A DNA stretch of 64,000 bases from Whalleya microplaca (lineage: Eukaryota > Ascomycota > Sordariomycetes > Xylariales > Xylariaceae): NCBI GenBank assembly GCA_022497155.1, contig MU385729.1:62001-126000 (forward strand), given 5' to 3'. Numbering within the stretch: the first letter of the stretch is position 1; every line of letters begins with the position of its first letter. A program made the translations under genes and the position numbers. Shown here one piece after another: positions 22,096-36,200 of the stretch. Under the pieces are notes generated by a model, which had not been told where the DNA came from, made no database searches, and worked only from the letters and a program-made list of their open reading frames with translations.

Positions 22096-24328
22096 GCAAT
22101 TTTCATTCTATCTAACGAATGGGGGACGGAACTAATGATCTGGAACCATTGAATATGCTTATTTGCATGAAGCATCATTCTCGGCTTTCAGGATATGGCG
22201 GCCCGGGCGTTGGTCATTGAACGACATCCTTTGCAACACAAGCCTATTGTTAAGTGCTTGCCTAGTGGCACCTCTTTCGATGCACTTCTTCGATACACTC
22301 TTCCGCCTTGAACGGACCGTTTTTCAGTCAAAAAAAGTCTGGCTATCCAATTCTCTTCCTCGACGTTTTCGCCACCATACACATACACACACGCGCGGAT
22401 ACTGGCTTTGCAGGGCGTTGGCGGGGATCTTTGCATTTAAGAGAGGACACCAAGCGGGAGGAGGGGCATATTGAACTCGTGCATGAAATGGTATTTCCCT
22501 TCACTGCAGATGCTTAGCCTGAGCCTTTTTGAGACCTTCCTCTAGTTGCGTGGGGAAGAGCTCCTTTTTCTTTGTCTAAACTCATATGTCTGTCGGCTCA
22601 GACAATGCATTTACAGTCGTGGGAGGGTAGAGTAATAAAACTCGTTACGTTTCCCGATGAATGGACTTGAACCAAGTTTTGCGTGCCCTTGAATATGAGC
22701 AAGAATGACCGGGTTGAGTCCATGGGTGTTTGACTACTTACTATTATAGACTATATGAACCCAGGGGACATATCATCAAGCTCGTAGTCTTATCCTCATA
22801 TGTCTACACCTTGAAGCAGCATGATATTCAGCTCAAGACTTTACGAGATGCGGCAACGAATTTCCCTCTCTATTCTTCGGGGTTCTAAGGTATGGATCCG
22901 TAGAACATGCCTACTACACACCTGATGCTATTGTTCTGCGAGAGGTTATTCCTTCCTTACAACCTTATACATCAGCCAGAAAACCACGGGTTTAGAGTAT
23001 GACCAACTCAGTCCTTCCTATAACTAACCACGATCGAAACAAGACACCGTCTATCTCAACCTCATCACTCTGCAAGGTATACTCTGATGAAAATGACCAT
23101 GTTGCCACATTCATCATCACAAAGGTTTCCGAGTCTTGCTCCCGAATACCTATTTGCCTAACCATGTTCCCACCCGCTTAGCTATCATAATGATGTCCTT
23201 GCCCAACAAGGTATCTAGGTGTCTAAGTTAGCCCTCGCGATAGAGTTGAAGACTTATACATTACGTCAAGGCATAGGTATAGAGGCAAGATATCATGAAG
23301 GTAGCGCGTTGACGGATCAGGCCCCTAGATCATCGCGATCCTGACTGCGTCATACATATAATTTGCTGTCCCGTTCCGGCATTGGAGTCGGCTACAGCGT
23401 CGGGCGAAACGGCCACTGAGAAAAACCTTGCGATATGTCTCCTACACTTGATAGTTTCGGCAGGCAAGGTACGGCCTTCTTCTCTTCTTCCCGCATGGCG
23501 GACCCCTTTCCAGTGCTGAGGGGTCATCGTTCTGTGGAGCGCCTATATTAGTATGTTTGAGTTCATGTTTTCGGCATTGGATGATCGTGAAGTTTTCTTG
23601 ACATATTCATGAAATTTTCGTCGGGAAATCTTGTACAAATCCTAGTAAGATTCCTGTCCCTTTACGGCTGTGATAGGTAGTAAGTCATTATATAGAAAAT
23701 GATTTCAAGGGGCTAGCATCGTCTACCCTTCAATAGGCGCATGCCCCTTGGAGAAGTATCTCGAATGCCGGGGGATATCTCGAGGACCGCAATATACATT
23801 CTCAATAGTAGCAAGCGTGACTTTGGTAGCATGCCTGAAGGTTTATGAAATACAAGATGTTCTTACTGTCCCAGTTGCTGTTCGATCGCGCACGTAATAC
23901 GAAATAAAAAGACTTTTTAATCAAAAAACACTTGAATAGATGACCTTTAGGAAACTAATAAAAAAGCAGCTTACTGCGCAGCCTCTTGGGAGTCACGCGC
24001 TACAGGGGCCTGAAAGACTACACAGTTGTAGACTTATCTAACCGTCAAGTGAGCACTCGACCATTAAGATCAAAGTTATAGGATGAATACCCCTTGCTTG
24101 TTGTAAAGTCTAACTTTAAGTGTATCTAGAGCCCTTGTAGGATGTATATACAATACAGCATAAGGGTCGCCCAACCTCCTATATTCTAACAATTAGACCT
24201 CGTAGCTCCGGCTGAGAGTAAGGTGCCCCTTTTTGGTATATAACCTCCATTCTACACGCTCCTAATCAATCCAAAATAACCACCTTAGACTAGGAAGTCA
24301 TTGCTCGGCCGCGTTACTTGGGATATTG

Positions 24329-24341
24329 CCCCCCCCCCCCC
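24329..24341. repeat. C13 homopolymer
   Basis: Thirteen consecutive C residues, a slippage-prone site. Confidence 0.9.
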
Positions 24342-25250
24342 TAACTAATAGCAAGTGTCACAAAAATGAGGCCGCAACTGTTGCGCAGCAGTTACGCCGG
24401 ATATACACCGCAAGAACAAGCTTGGGTGGAGTTGTGTCGAAGAACTCCTCGAGTTTGGATCGGTCGATTGGATGGGGGCTTTGGCGCAAGATTTACAGTA
24501 ACTAAGAACAACGGTTGGTGATGCCTTTGCCTTGATTCGTTGTGAGCAAGTGCATAGATGTACGTGCAAGAGGATCGCGTAGGGGCCAGCTCAACGTTAC
24601 CATCTGTTCGGTCCTTCGAAGTGTCGGAAGCTGTCATCGAGGAGGGGGCTATTACAACAAGCTAGCCAGCTACATTAGATGCCTGTTTCTTCAGGTGATA
24701 CTGAAGAAGGTATGCAGGATCCTAGGTCCCTGCGCTACATCTTGAAGGGAGTCATCTCTACACTCGACCAATAGCCTGTAGGAAGCTAGGCTGTTAGGGT
24801 ACTCTATTACCGTCTGGACAGATACCCAAGAGACCTCTCACAGACACTGGCGAACGAAACTTCAGTATTGCCTACCTAATTCTCTAGCATCGTCAAATTT
24901 AGCATGACCGCTGCAGTAGTCTTCCCAGCCTCGCCTTGGTGTAAGCTGTTACACAATACACGTCTAATCCGAGTTGATATTAGCCACACACACCAATACC
25001 ACAACTCGGTGAATCTGATGATCTCTTCAAACTAGACAGACTAAATGTGTATACCTGCGCTATCCTCACAGATAATTAATCTAGATCTGCGTATTCGATA
25101 TTGTGAATAGCGGCAAGCGTCTATAAATAGCCCCTATCGCAAGCTCCGAGCCGGCACGCCCGAGCGACGGGGGAACACAAAGCCCAGAAAACAACTGCTT
25201 CCCCCAAATTGTCTACCTACCACGAAATAGGAGACCATCTACGTCACATA

Positions 25251-25272
25251 CACACACACACACACACACACA
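25251..25272. repeat. (CA)11 microsatellite
   Basis: Eleven uninterrupted CA units in a gene-free region. Confidence 0.95.
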
Positions 25273-28200
25273 CTAATGAAAAGAATAGCAATGCATCTCT
25301 TCCCAACGCCGAAGTCGTCCCTCGGTAGGTAGTTAGGTCCTTCGACGGCGGAATTACGCAGCGCCAAAACGCCTCCCGTTTTTACAATTGGTCGAGGTCG
25401 CTGTGGCCGCCGAGACTGCCGCTGCTATTTGCATCGTTGGGCAGGATGATCTTCAACGGCGATGCAACGCCAACTATGAGGTTTTACTCGTTTTCGAGTT
25501 ATAAACATATCACCATCTTCAGAAACGTTACAGCGCCGCATACCGAGCAACCTGCAGCACCAAGCAAGCCAGCAGCAGGAGCTGAGGAGCAGGAGCAGGA
25601 ACAGTCAGTCAGTTGGCGCTCGAGCCGCCCGCTAAAACCTACAGTACCGATGCACGAAATGCAATACGTGCATCTGAAGGATTCGATCTAGCTAGCTATT
25701 TGTTGCTGAATGCGATGCTTCTCCGTAGTCGTACAACGCAGGAATCATCCAAATTAGCGACGGAAGACGGCGTTCCCGCGGCGCCTCCCCTGGCAGCCTG
25801 GCTCCTTCCTGGGGGACGAGCAAATGTTACATTGGCTCCCGAGCCGCGGCGGCGGTAGAGCGGGTAGGCAACTGTGGGGCCCGGGCTCGTTGCGGGCTGG
25901 GGACCCATTCTCGCGCCCAGCGCTGTGGTTGGCTCGTTTGAGATTTAAGCGCGCATGAAGCTAAAACGAGCTGACCTCGCCTAGGAATAAAGTAACGAAG
26001 CGGTGCGAGCCGAGCAGATCACGGCGCTTGCGGGGAAATGACATACTACTTAGTATATTTGTCTTTTTTTAACGATGTCAAAGCGGTGCAGCGTTTCTTT
26101 TAATTACCTAAGGACCCGGCGCGCATGTTGAAACGGGCGGCTCAAGCTATTTATCAGATAGCCGAATTCCGAGGCAAGACGAGATTAGTTAGCCGCGATG
26201 TTTGAGGTAGCCGCCCCAGCCTCGCAAATGCCGCCAGGCCTCCCGGCGCAAAAAGGAAATGAACATAGGCGTGTGACTAGCAGTGAAAAGCACATGTCTG
26301 AAGCTTGTGAACATGATTCAGAGACAGAGGTGGTGGGTGACTAATGGCTCTTTAGCCGAGGTTTTGCTGAGACACGCAGTTCAGCCTGGTCAGGTATAAC
26401 CTGCCAATCTGTATAGGGACTAGTAATGTCAGACTTAGAGACAAGGCGTGCCAACGGGTTTACTGGTTGGAACTACACATTATTACTCGGCGACATAGCT
26501 GCAGAGTAATCGACTATGTAGCATTCCCAACGGTATAGAATACTCTGTGTGGCGTTGGGGTCGCTTGTGACGTGCACAACTGCACTTTCGATATTAGGAT
26601 GGTGGTCAGAATATTCTGGATGGTAAGTAAGAGTATGCATGAAGTAATCGTCGAAGGCCGTTCAGGTTTTCTGTACATAAAAAGTTGCAGGCCGTGTCTG
26701 CGTGTCTGACGGCGAGGCTTGTGATTGATCATTGCGGGGATTCGCGAGACATCAGTTCATTCAGCCACAGGCTTGGTATTTCCGGTTCGGGAAGGGGATC
26801 GACCATCTCTAGTCGAGAACAGGACCCATCAAATTGCGTATACAGTTCTTGAGCCACAGTCTAACAGTCATTTGAGCCCCTTGTGCTGCTGAAAACAAGT
26901 TTGCAAACGGCAACATCTGGAATCATTACGGAGCACTCGGACCGGCTTAGCAGGTAGGCTGGTACTGCATAGGTCGCTTTAGAGGGTCTTGTTGACGGGG
27001 ACAGCGCATTCACAACATCGTATCGAACGACGATGGTGGTGTGTACGGCGCATTCTGTATACCGAAGCAACGTTGTTGTTTATTTGTTGATTATCTGGTT
27101 CTCTATTTAGGTGACCATATGTATGCATTTGCTATTTCGAATACCGATAACCAAAAAGAGTACCAAAAGAAACGTCAGCCACACTGTCTAGTGGGTGTCC
27201 CGGCCTTGTGGATGAACAGCGCCGTCATTGGATCAGCACCATGGTCTAGGTTGTTTCGACTACGGGAAGCTCTGACCAATTGTGACGAACGCAGCCAAGA
27301 CATCGCGGAATAGGGCAACGCTGTATTCGGTAAGGTGTCGCCTTGTTATTCCTTGAGTACCTCAGTAGAAGCTCGGCTTTTGGCTGGAGCTGCCGCAGGA
27401 AAAGGAGATTTTCGGGGGACACAAGCAGCGGTGAGATCTTGGCCTTTGTTCCTCGGGTTTAGACCTGGCGTTTGTTTCCCCTTTTCAAAGGGGATGGGGC
27501 CTATTGCATATAGCGACGTCTGTGAATTCATGAGATCTCTGCCAATACGATATCCGATGCATCGCTCTTCTATTAAGCAGTGGAGTTGACCTGTCCGGAT
27601 GGCCCCTGACCAGAATATCGAGTACGTGCCACACGATGGCCTGAAAACTCCATTGTCTGTGATGCCGCAATCATCTTCTCGGATGTCTCCAGATAGATCT
27701 GATGCATTGGATGTGGATTGATCTCAGGGGAAAGACGGCGATAAGGAAGGGCCGTCCGTGTCGTGACCAGGTTACGATAGATCGTCAGCTAGCTAGGGCT
27801 GGGTAAGGTTCTAATAAGGCTAGCCACGTCTCTTGCGCAAACCCCGCCAAAGTATGGAATGTGAAGATGCAGGGGCTTCAAACCTAGCGGCGAGCTTCAT
27901 TCCAGTCCCCAGACGATAGCCCATGATTTTGAGTTCATTAAGCAGGATTTTCGTCAGGGGCATTATAATGTTGAGGAAGGTGAATACGTACTGCGTGCTT
28001 GTCGGGCAATTTTTGAAACGCCATATTATAGTTGGGCTGGCCTAATTAGGCAATGCATCATATATTGGAGGGGCTTGTCATTCGTTTCCAAGTCCCAATA
28101 CGTCGACCTCACTCAAGTCTTTTTCTCAAATGATCCGAGATTTGGCCTTCGAAGAAGTTCGTTTCCCCTGTCTTATCACATAAAAATGCTGGCCAAGACA

Positions 28201-30129
28201 TCTCCTGCAGGTACTACACGTTTTGTTTGGCTTGTTCTTCATCGCGAGCTTGTTAAATCTTCTCCTGGCATCAAGGGTTCTTTTCTTCCAATTGCTCTCT
28301 AATAAGCAAGGGGTTGTGGTCTAGATAGGGGTGCACAGGGAGGCTATGTACATGAAGGAAGGCTAATGACAGCCAAGGCTGGGGTCAGACCAGGGTACAT
28401 AATACTTAGTAGATCGAATGCCCCTTCACCAATAGTATTGGCCTCATCGACAAGACCATCCGTGTCAGTGTCGCCATTGGGGTGGAATGTGCTCCTCAGC
28501 CTATGGGTGAATTTACCACAATGTGAGACGGTGTAAGCCACTTTACCGTAAAGGTGACTAGACATTAGTGATGACGATAGTGTCATTTTGCCCCTTCTGA
28601 AGAGTTCGTGAGTAATTAGACTCGAAGAGTCGGTCAGAACCTCACAGGCATCCATAGACGAGTGACGGGATAGATAGAAGATCACAGCAAAAGGAATATC
28701 CCCGAAAAATTGGGGAAGGCCAGGGTTAGGTGTTCTAACGAACCTGTCTGCCTTGTCCAGTTTGTTTCGACATGGAATGCAACTCATTGTTTCTCGATTT
28801 CAGACGATAATACATACATAGTACTGCGTAATCCTCACATGTAACGGTAGCATGTACCCATGTATATAGCTGCGATATGGTATAGATAACATGGATTGAA
28901 GCTATTGTCGAAATAGATTCAATTGTTCGTGACCGCTAATACTCAACGTTGCTTCTAAAATTTTCACACTAAGCAGTATCTCATTACGGTTATGCGAGAC
29001 TGATTGGCCTCGACCATATGCCATACTGCAAGTATATACATGTCAATGTAACGATGTAGTATTTGCGGCTTGCTTCTGCGAGTCTATGTCTCGAGGTGAA
29101 TGTATTGGTAGATAGTTCATTATGTGCCATGTCGATGCTCATGTCTTGAGAGGATACGTGCGTACGTGCGTATATGCAGCCTCTATTTGTTCGAGGTCGT
29201 GGGGTTCGTCGGACATCAACAACAACAACAACAGAGTAATAATCATACTCATCAGATGCGTGAAGAGCAAACAGAACTATTTACGGGGTCGCGCTTGAAG
29301 TGGCCTGCAATGGCCTGCAAAGACCTGTTGATTCTAGTGTTTCGATTCTCGCTGAAGGTTGAGGTTCTGTTGTTGTCAGCCCTTGATTGGTGGAGGGAAC
29401 CAATAAATGGCTGCGAACTAGCTAACCTCTTGAACGAATGCGCGCTAGGCCGCGTGTTTAATGCTTCCCTGCACCAGATGTTTATAGTGGGCTTGAATGC
29501 TGGCGATTAGGTGGCTCCAGTGGACATCTGGACATCTTGGCCCAGCCCGACCCCCCCTCGCTTGTTTCATGTCTTGAAGGCTCACAACCACTTACACCAA
29601 TGGATCACTCGCCTCTGTCATTATTGACCATCTCAATCAAAGGGATCATGCGGCGCATAGCGGGTGGGCGATGAGCATGGGGGCAAACCATAAACTGCCA
29701 GCCATTCAAACCACCGCAACGCCAGCCTTCTGGGGGGGGTATCTTGGGGCGTGTAGCGATTAGCTGGATCTTGATAGCCATTGAATAACGTTCCTGTCTT
29801 AACTTAGGGGTTGTCAATACATAGTCAAAGTAGATATATGAGATCTATGTAAGGCTCAGGCTTTCCGCTTGCAAGATCCCTTCGATTCTTCCCTTCCATC
29901 ATCATCCTACCACTAGTCGACGATTCTTCCAAGCGAGAACCCACTGTGTGGAATGAGCTCAGTTGTGTTTCGTCAGTATTGAAGAAGGGAACCAGATTAT
30001 TACGACCATCCGCCACCGCTTCACACAACTAACACGAACTGTACGGCATACGAACCCACACTTTGTGCCAGACTCCGGCTAGTCTATCATCATCACCGCC
30101 AATCCCCCCAACGACACTATTCGGCAATT

Positions 30130-32062
30130 AATTATTATACATATCTTCAACTTGCCATTTTCGCCCCTCTTTTCCACGTCAATCTCCTGTCGACGAAGTC
30201 TGGTCCCCCCCTCCCCCATAGATCGACAGCCTCCCTACTGTGAAGAACGACCTGGGCGGATCTTATATATCAGGCGTGTGCACACATCACAGGCCTCGAG
30301 AATCGGGAACACAGGTAGACAGGACGGACTCATCATAAGACACAGTTGGTCACACAACTCCCGACAAATAAGTAGTAGCGCATTTGATTGAGTTACTCAT
30401 ATCATATCAAACAGAGTGTTACAGGAGGCTTTGCACGTCTTTTCGCCTTTTCGCCATTTTCGCCGTCTTTGCCATTTAGTCATTTCTGGTGACTCTGCTT
30501 TTATTTGATCAATCTTTCTGGACTTACAAAATCCCCGCACGTCCCGGCGGAATCATCAACTGCGCCTTTGAGGCTCGGAACCATTGGGTGGCACTTACAG
30601 CTCGTCAGCATCAACGAAATTCGTTAGTCTTTACTACACAATCAGCCATTCAGCCTACACGATTTGACATCTCCGATTCGGCATTCTTCAGCCTATCTCT
30701 CCAAAAAAGGAAAAGGAAGGGAAAAAAAAAACTTGTTACCTTCTTTTACTCTGTTTTCAGATTTTCAGCCAATCCGGCAAACTCCAGGTCTTCCGCAGGC
30801 TCGGGATACCATACTATCTTTTCGCACACCTTCGCCACGCCAGTACTACAAGAGCAGTATATAGTCCAGCTGACTTGCAAAGCTCATCCGTATAAGAAAC
30901 CGGACCACGTCAGCCACTTCGGGCATTAATACTTATATAACTCGTCGGTACTTACCACCCGTTCCGTGGCAAGCCGACTAGGCCAAGGCAACAAAAAAGG
31001 AAAACCACTTTTTGATAGCCAAGCCACGTCTTCAGTGCGTGGAAAATACGGATACGGACACGGACTAGGTACTGGTAATCGACCTCGGTGCATCGTCAAA
31101 AGAGTCACCTCTCCCACGATTGCACTCCATCGTTTTCTCCACAGCCGGAGACAGACGAGACAAAGTGTTCAAGTTCGAACAAGGTGAGCCCCGATCTTCC
31201 GAGGCAATTCCGGCAGGCCCGCCCGAGCGACAAGCGACAGAACACGACTTGGGCAACTCGAGTTGAGCAGATCCCTGTCGGCTTAACCCGAATCCGCCAG
31301 GAACCTGGTCCTAGCCCTTGCCTCCTGCCTTCCGCTGGACCCCCCTGCATAACGCACCGGACTGGATACTGCGGGACACTGCGCAGCTGCACACTGCACC
31401 TGCCACCGCTGGCTGTCACCCACCTCCCAAGTGTGGATCTTGCCCTATTTTGCTATTTTGCACTAAACAGTCAACCCCCCAGTCCACCCCCTGGCACATA
31501 CCTCATCTCCACTATTCCACTCTTCCACTCTTCCACTCTTCGCAAATCCAGCCCAGCCCAGGCACTTGCTGCGGTACACCGTCAGCGGTCCATCTCCGCC
31601 AAGCTCAACCAGCCTAGTACCTCCGGCTCAGCCTCGACCGTCCTCACGTCACACACTTACGCACCCTTTACAGTAATTGTGGGATTTGTCGTGGTTCATT
31701 CTTGCGCCTGCTAGTCAGTCTGTCCGTCTGATATGACCCTACACTTCGCCTTGTGATACACACAGACACACGCATACACCACACGCATACTCATCCTGCA
31801 TCCTCCCTCCTATAATATTTCTAGAAACCCACACTGCCCCTTGGCGTTGCCCTGCTAGTTGATATATTATTATTAACGGCTCATCCAACCTCTATACTCT
31901 TCCCCGGATTTTTTTTACTTTTCATTACTAAGTCTTCGAGGGTCATTTCACCAATTTATACTCCAACGCCTGGAATATAAACAACGTTGTTGAAGGTCAT
32001 CTTCGTCACAACAAGTGTTACCCCACCCACCCTACATATTACAACCACAAGACACATAAACC
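30130..32062 (+). promoter_or_regulatory. long C/T-rich upstream region of the Pcl cyclin gene
   Basis: About 1.9 kb of pyrimidine-rich DNA leads to the cyclin start, with a long likely 5' leader. At 30439-30473 there are three near-tandem TTTTCGCC units (GGCGAAAA on the other strand) plus a degenerate fourth, the shape of E2F/SBF-type G1/S elements. A 208-codon frame at 31088-31714 is Ser/Pro/Leu-rich and is best read as leader sequence. Confidence 0.4.
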
Positions 32063-33208
32063 ATGTCTTCGAGATCGAGGTTATCTACGAGCGAGCTCAA
32101 TGCCGCCGCTCTTGAGCAGTTCGTCTGCATGCCTGTGAACAAGACCATGATTGCATACCTGGCACGGGCAGCACAAGATGTCATCCAGTGCGACCCGACC
32201 ATGATGCCGCCGCCAGCTCAGAACTCGAGAAATCCCACACCACCCCGGACGCCATCACCGAAAGCCATCCGATGTGACGATAGTAGTTTACCTACTTTGG
32301 AGGAATTCGTCTACCAGCTCGTTGTTTCTTCTAATGTTCAAGTGCCGACTTTAATGTCGACGCTGGTCTACCTCACCAGGTTAAAATCCCGACTTCAGCC
32401 CATGGCCAAGGGATTGCGTTGCACAACGCACCGCATCTTCCTGGCGGCACTCATTCTAGCGGCTAAGTATCTTAACGATAGCTCGCCCAAGAACAAGCAC
32501 TGGGCCAGCTACAGCCATATCAACTCTGACGGTTATAGCTTTGGGTTTAGCCGAACGGAAGTCAATCTGATGGAGAAGCAGTTATTATTCCTCTTGGAGT
32601 GGGAATTACGAATTACGGAGGAGGATTTGTATCGGGAACTGGATCCTTTTTTAACGCCTATCCGTGCGGATATTGAGGCGAAATATGCCCGTCGTATGGA
32701 ACGTAAGAGACAGCAGCTGGAAGCCGAAGCTTGGGTCGCCGCTTCGTTCCCGAGTCCACCAGCTTCGCGCGGAAGCTCGCGCTCACGGTCGAGACACAAC
32801 ACGCCGCCCACCGAGACGATCCGCATGGTGCCAAAGGACCTATCCACGCCACCTCTCACTTACAACTACGGCTCTTCGGGCAGCAGCTCGAGCGCCAGCT
32901 CATACGCCTCGTCTATGTCATCACGGGGACAGTCGCAGTCCACCACACCTCTATCGGCGCCCCTCTCGGACTCTCCAACGGAGGATCCCTACATCTACGC
33001 TGATGCATCACTCTACGACTCGCCCGTCGACATCGTCCTCGAGATGCCTCAGCCGGTGGCCGGCACCCGCGGGTACGGGTGTCGCAAGGACGCCCGGCAC
33101 ATGCTGCCCTACGAGATCACCTCCGAGGAACTGCCTGCTTCCAAACGCCCGCGGACGGGCCGGACATGGAGACACATGTTTGGCGGCAGCGGCGTCACCG
33201 TGCGATGA
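32063..33208 (+). CDS. Pho80/Pcl-type cyclin
   Basis: A single-exon 381-aa protein. Residues about 70-185 form a cyclin box of the Pho80-like class: LEEFVYQLVVSSNVQVPTL, then YLTRLKSRL, HRIFLAALILAAKYLNDSSPKNKHWA, and a final EVNLMEKQLLFLLEWELRI. Such cyclins activate the Pho85/PhoA kinase in G1 and polarity control (Pcl1/Pcl2 group) or in phosphate signalling; length and the C-terminal tail fit the Pcl1/2 (PclA) group better. The tail is disordered, Ser/Pro-rich, with many SP/TP sites and a basic RSRSRH stretch. Start ATG follows AAACC, a good context. Confidence 0.9.
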   Translation: MSSRSRLSTSELNAAALEQFVCMPVNKTMIAYLARAAQDVIQCDPTMMPPPAQNSRNPTPPRTPSPKAIRCDDSSLPTLEEFVYQLVVSSNVQVPTLMSTLVYLTRLKSRLQPMAKGLRCTTHRIFLAALILAAKYLNDSSPKNKHWASYSHINSDGYSFGFSRTEVNLMEKQLLFLLEWELRITEEDLYRELDPFLTPIRADIEAKYARRMERKRQQLEAEAWVAASFPSPPASRGSSRSRSRHNTPPTETIRMVPKDLSTPPLTYNYGSSGSSSSASSYASSMSSRGQSQSTTPLSAPLSDSPTEDPYIYADASLYDSPVDIVLEMPQPVAGTRGYGCRKDARHMLPYEITSEELPASKRPRTGRTWRHMFGGSGVTVR

Positions 33209-36200
33209 ATTTAATTGAACGACCACTTATGACATGACTTTCACATTCGGCATTTTTTTTGTTCTCGCGGTTGCTTGGTTGCATTCATCACCATCATCAT
33301 CAACATCATCATCATCAGCAAGGAGTTTCACGGGATGCAACTTGCGCGGGGCGGGCGAATGTGTGTACGACGAGTGTGATTATTACAAAAAAACTGGGGG
33401 CCGGTTTTAGGGATCTATGCTTCTACGCCCTTTTCGGGGACCTTTTTTCTTCATTTCTTTTTGTTTGCTGTGCTATTTCACTGTTCTTTGAATAGAATGC
33501 GAGGGGGGTGGACCCTCCCTATCGTCATCATGATACCTACTTCGCGGCGTTCTTCGAGCTTAGGTAATGAATTGGATTGGAATACTGGTACAAGGACGGG
33601 GGTATAGGTTGGTTGGTTGGTATAATGGGCATTAATGGACTAGGCAAGCATATCATCAGATTTTTTGGGTTTTTATCTATTTTCTCTTCGTCTTCTTCGG
33701 ATACAGGGAATATTATACAACAGACTTACACAGACTGGTGTTTACTTCGGAGAATTCCCTCTTCTTGGGGCGGTCACAATTACTGTATGCCTTACACGTG
33801 GTGTTGTCTGGTGCTGGAGCGCGCAGATTAGCCTAGCATTGGTTGTGGTTCCTCGGCGCCAAATTGGCACGGGATGATCTTAGAAGTGTGGAACTTAATA
33901 CAATATGCCGGCACGGGGAACGAATAGAACCCGTGCAAGCAAACATTATTATATCATCATCATCATTATCATTATAATAAGTCGTGTGCTCCGTCTCGGT
34001 CTTAGTGCGAGGGAAAGTCAACGCGTTGATCTCAAGTAGATTTGAAGAACACGTAAGTCGATCTCCCAGATCGGATCGTTCCCGTTCTCTTAGCACATTA
34101 TGCATTATTGTTTCTACTATATACCAGGCATAAAATGTTTCCACGAACGGCCCCACCGATCTAGGATTTCCCAACTCGCTGCAGGCCAGGGTGTGCTTCG
34201 GTATTGGAATGTCCAGAAATAGGTTTCGTCAATGCGTTCGTCCGCATAGTCATCAATCAATCTGTCTACATATCTAGGTATGAGCGGCGCCACCCTTGCT
34301 TACCCCCAGAAGGACGCCCGGGCCCCTACTTACATGTAGTATGTAGGTATTTAAAGCTCTAGATATGAATTTATGAATAAAACCGAAACCAACTCCTCAC
34401 TCTACATAGCACTTACTTAAGCTCTTCCTTAAGACAGAATTATTATATTTGTGTGTGCTTAGACAGACCGAATAGTCAAATTAGGCTGATTGATGCCGTG
34501 AGACGTCGATGTATTGGTTCGATTATTGCGTAACCTCGTTAGTGCTACGCAAGGCGCAACATTATCGACCCCTGGAAAGTGAAAATGGGATAAGTCGGCA
34601 CGTCATGAAGCTATCCTCCCACTGAGCCTCCTAGCTCTATGGAAGGAGTTGTTCACACGGCACGGAACCAACGTAGAATTGTGTGCCGCTTTGATGAGAT
34701 ACACGTACTGTGGCTGCTACAACTAAAAGCTACTGCTAGATAACCGAGTGTGAAAAAAGAGAGAAAGTTACCTAGTTCCACTTAGAAGATCCAAAAGGAT
34801 GAAGATGCCTACCTAGGTTAGGTACCCAGATAAATATGTATAGTATTCTCGAAACCGTTGATCCCGTTGAATGGAGATCCTTCTAGTTTCGGGACCAGCC
34901 TCGGTTTCCCATAGGAATTTTTCACATATAGGCGAGCTGAGTTGAGAAGGATCGGGTAACGGACCCTGGGTAGCTGAGCTGAACATAGTAGCTGAGATCT
35001 ACCTACTAACCTATCTACATACGTACCATGTAGGCGGCAGCAGAGCGGTCAACGGCTTCAAAGAGGTCAATTATGCGACTACCCGCGCTGGCTCCCGAAG
35101 GGGGATTCCAATGCGCGAGGCGCAAGGCTGACGCCAGAGCTGAAATAAGAATACAGGACGCAAGGGATTCATTCCATCTCACATTAGACCCCCGGGCCCG
35201 AAAAAAGGTTATCATAACAATCTATTGTTGATGCTGTTGTTGCTAATTGAAATCTTACCAACAGGGGGGTTGGTTGGCTGGCTGGTGTATTTGTTTGTTT
35301 GTTCGTTCGCAGCGTAGCCCACGTTTCTTTAAGCGCGCGACGTTGATGCGATACGCTTTGGTCGTGAGTCGAAGGCCAAGAGGCTGCGAAGTACAACACA
35401 AATGACTCAGCCAATGAGCGACTTCGCCTCGGGTTGGGTCGCGCGGTGCCTGGCCCAGCAGCGATACGCGTGAATCGTAGTTGTTTGCTTGTTTCACGAG
35501 CGTCTATGTACTTTGTGTGAAGCCCTGTGACCGACAAGCGGCCCAGTGGCGAGGGACGGTGACTCCCAGGTTTTGTGATCAGATAAAACTGTTTGATGAG
35601 CTCTGCGCTGCCAACCGCCAACGCGAAGCCCGCGGCCGTCGGGTTGGCACATCTGTCCCAAGGAAAAAAGTGGTAGTTGGGCCCTCTTCTCATTGACGCT
35701 GAAGAAGCATAGCCACGGGCTAAGGATAAGTAGGATTGCTACGCCGCGACGAATTTGTTGCGACCCATAACCGCGGGTCAAGGGATGGTGAAGTGTTGGA
35801 ACATGCAGAAGTTCTGAATTTGAAGATGTATTTTTATTTTAGATTCATGATATGGGATGTTGGTATTAGACGTGGGACAGAGATCTTGGTTCTTTCTATG
35901 CATGAGATTGACATGAGATTCAAGGTGGGGGCTAAGAGTACATAGGATAGAAAGGATTAGGTAAGCCTATTCATGATGAACTCCTGCTTAGCAGATATGT
36001 ATCATGGTTAAACTTCGGTAGTAACATCTCATCAGTTCCTTTCCGCTTATCATTTCAATGCTTATTCCCATGGTTATTCCAGATGCAAGCGAACTACCTA
36101 CATCATACCTAAGTGAACCTATTCCCAATTTGAAAGGTGCTGACGAGGCAAAATCCTTATTTCTGAGTTAGGACAATCACAGTTCCTTTATTTTTCACCG

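Larger units (their letters stand above)
22096..30129. other. 8-kb gene-poor stretch
   Basis: No gene could be supported. All open frames are under 150 codons, on both strands, without domains or coherent splicing; the longest (28344-28787, minus, 147 codons) looks random. It contains C13 and CA11 tracts, a CAA tract near 29217-29233, and a GC-rich block (about 25370-25920) that is strikingly different from its AT-rich sides. Long non-coding transcripts or decayed genes cannot be excluded. Confidence 0.45.

Noticed and set aside
28344..28787. 147-codon minus-strand frame in the gene-poor gap
   Set aside because: Random-looking protein without repeats, domain or spliced continuation.
31088..31714. 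208-codon frame upstream of the cyclin
   Set aside because: Ser/Pro/Leu-rich with no domain, lies in a C/T-rich leader; composition explains the missing stops.
35184..35693. 169-codon minus-strand frame
   Set aside because: No motif, no partner exons, and overlapping frames are open on both strands, as expected in a locally GC-rich stretch.
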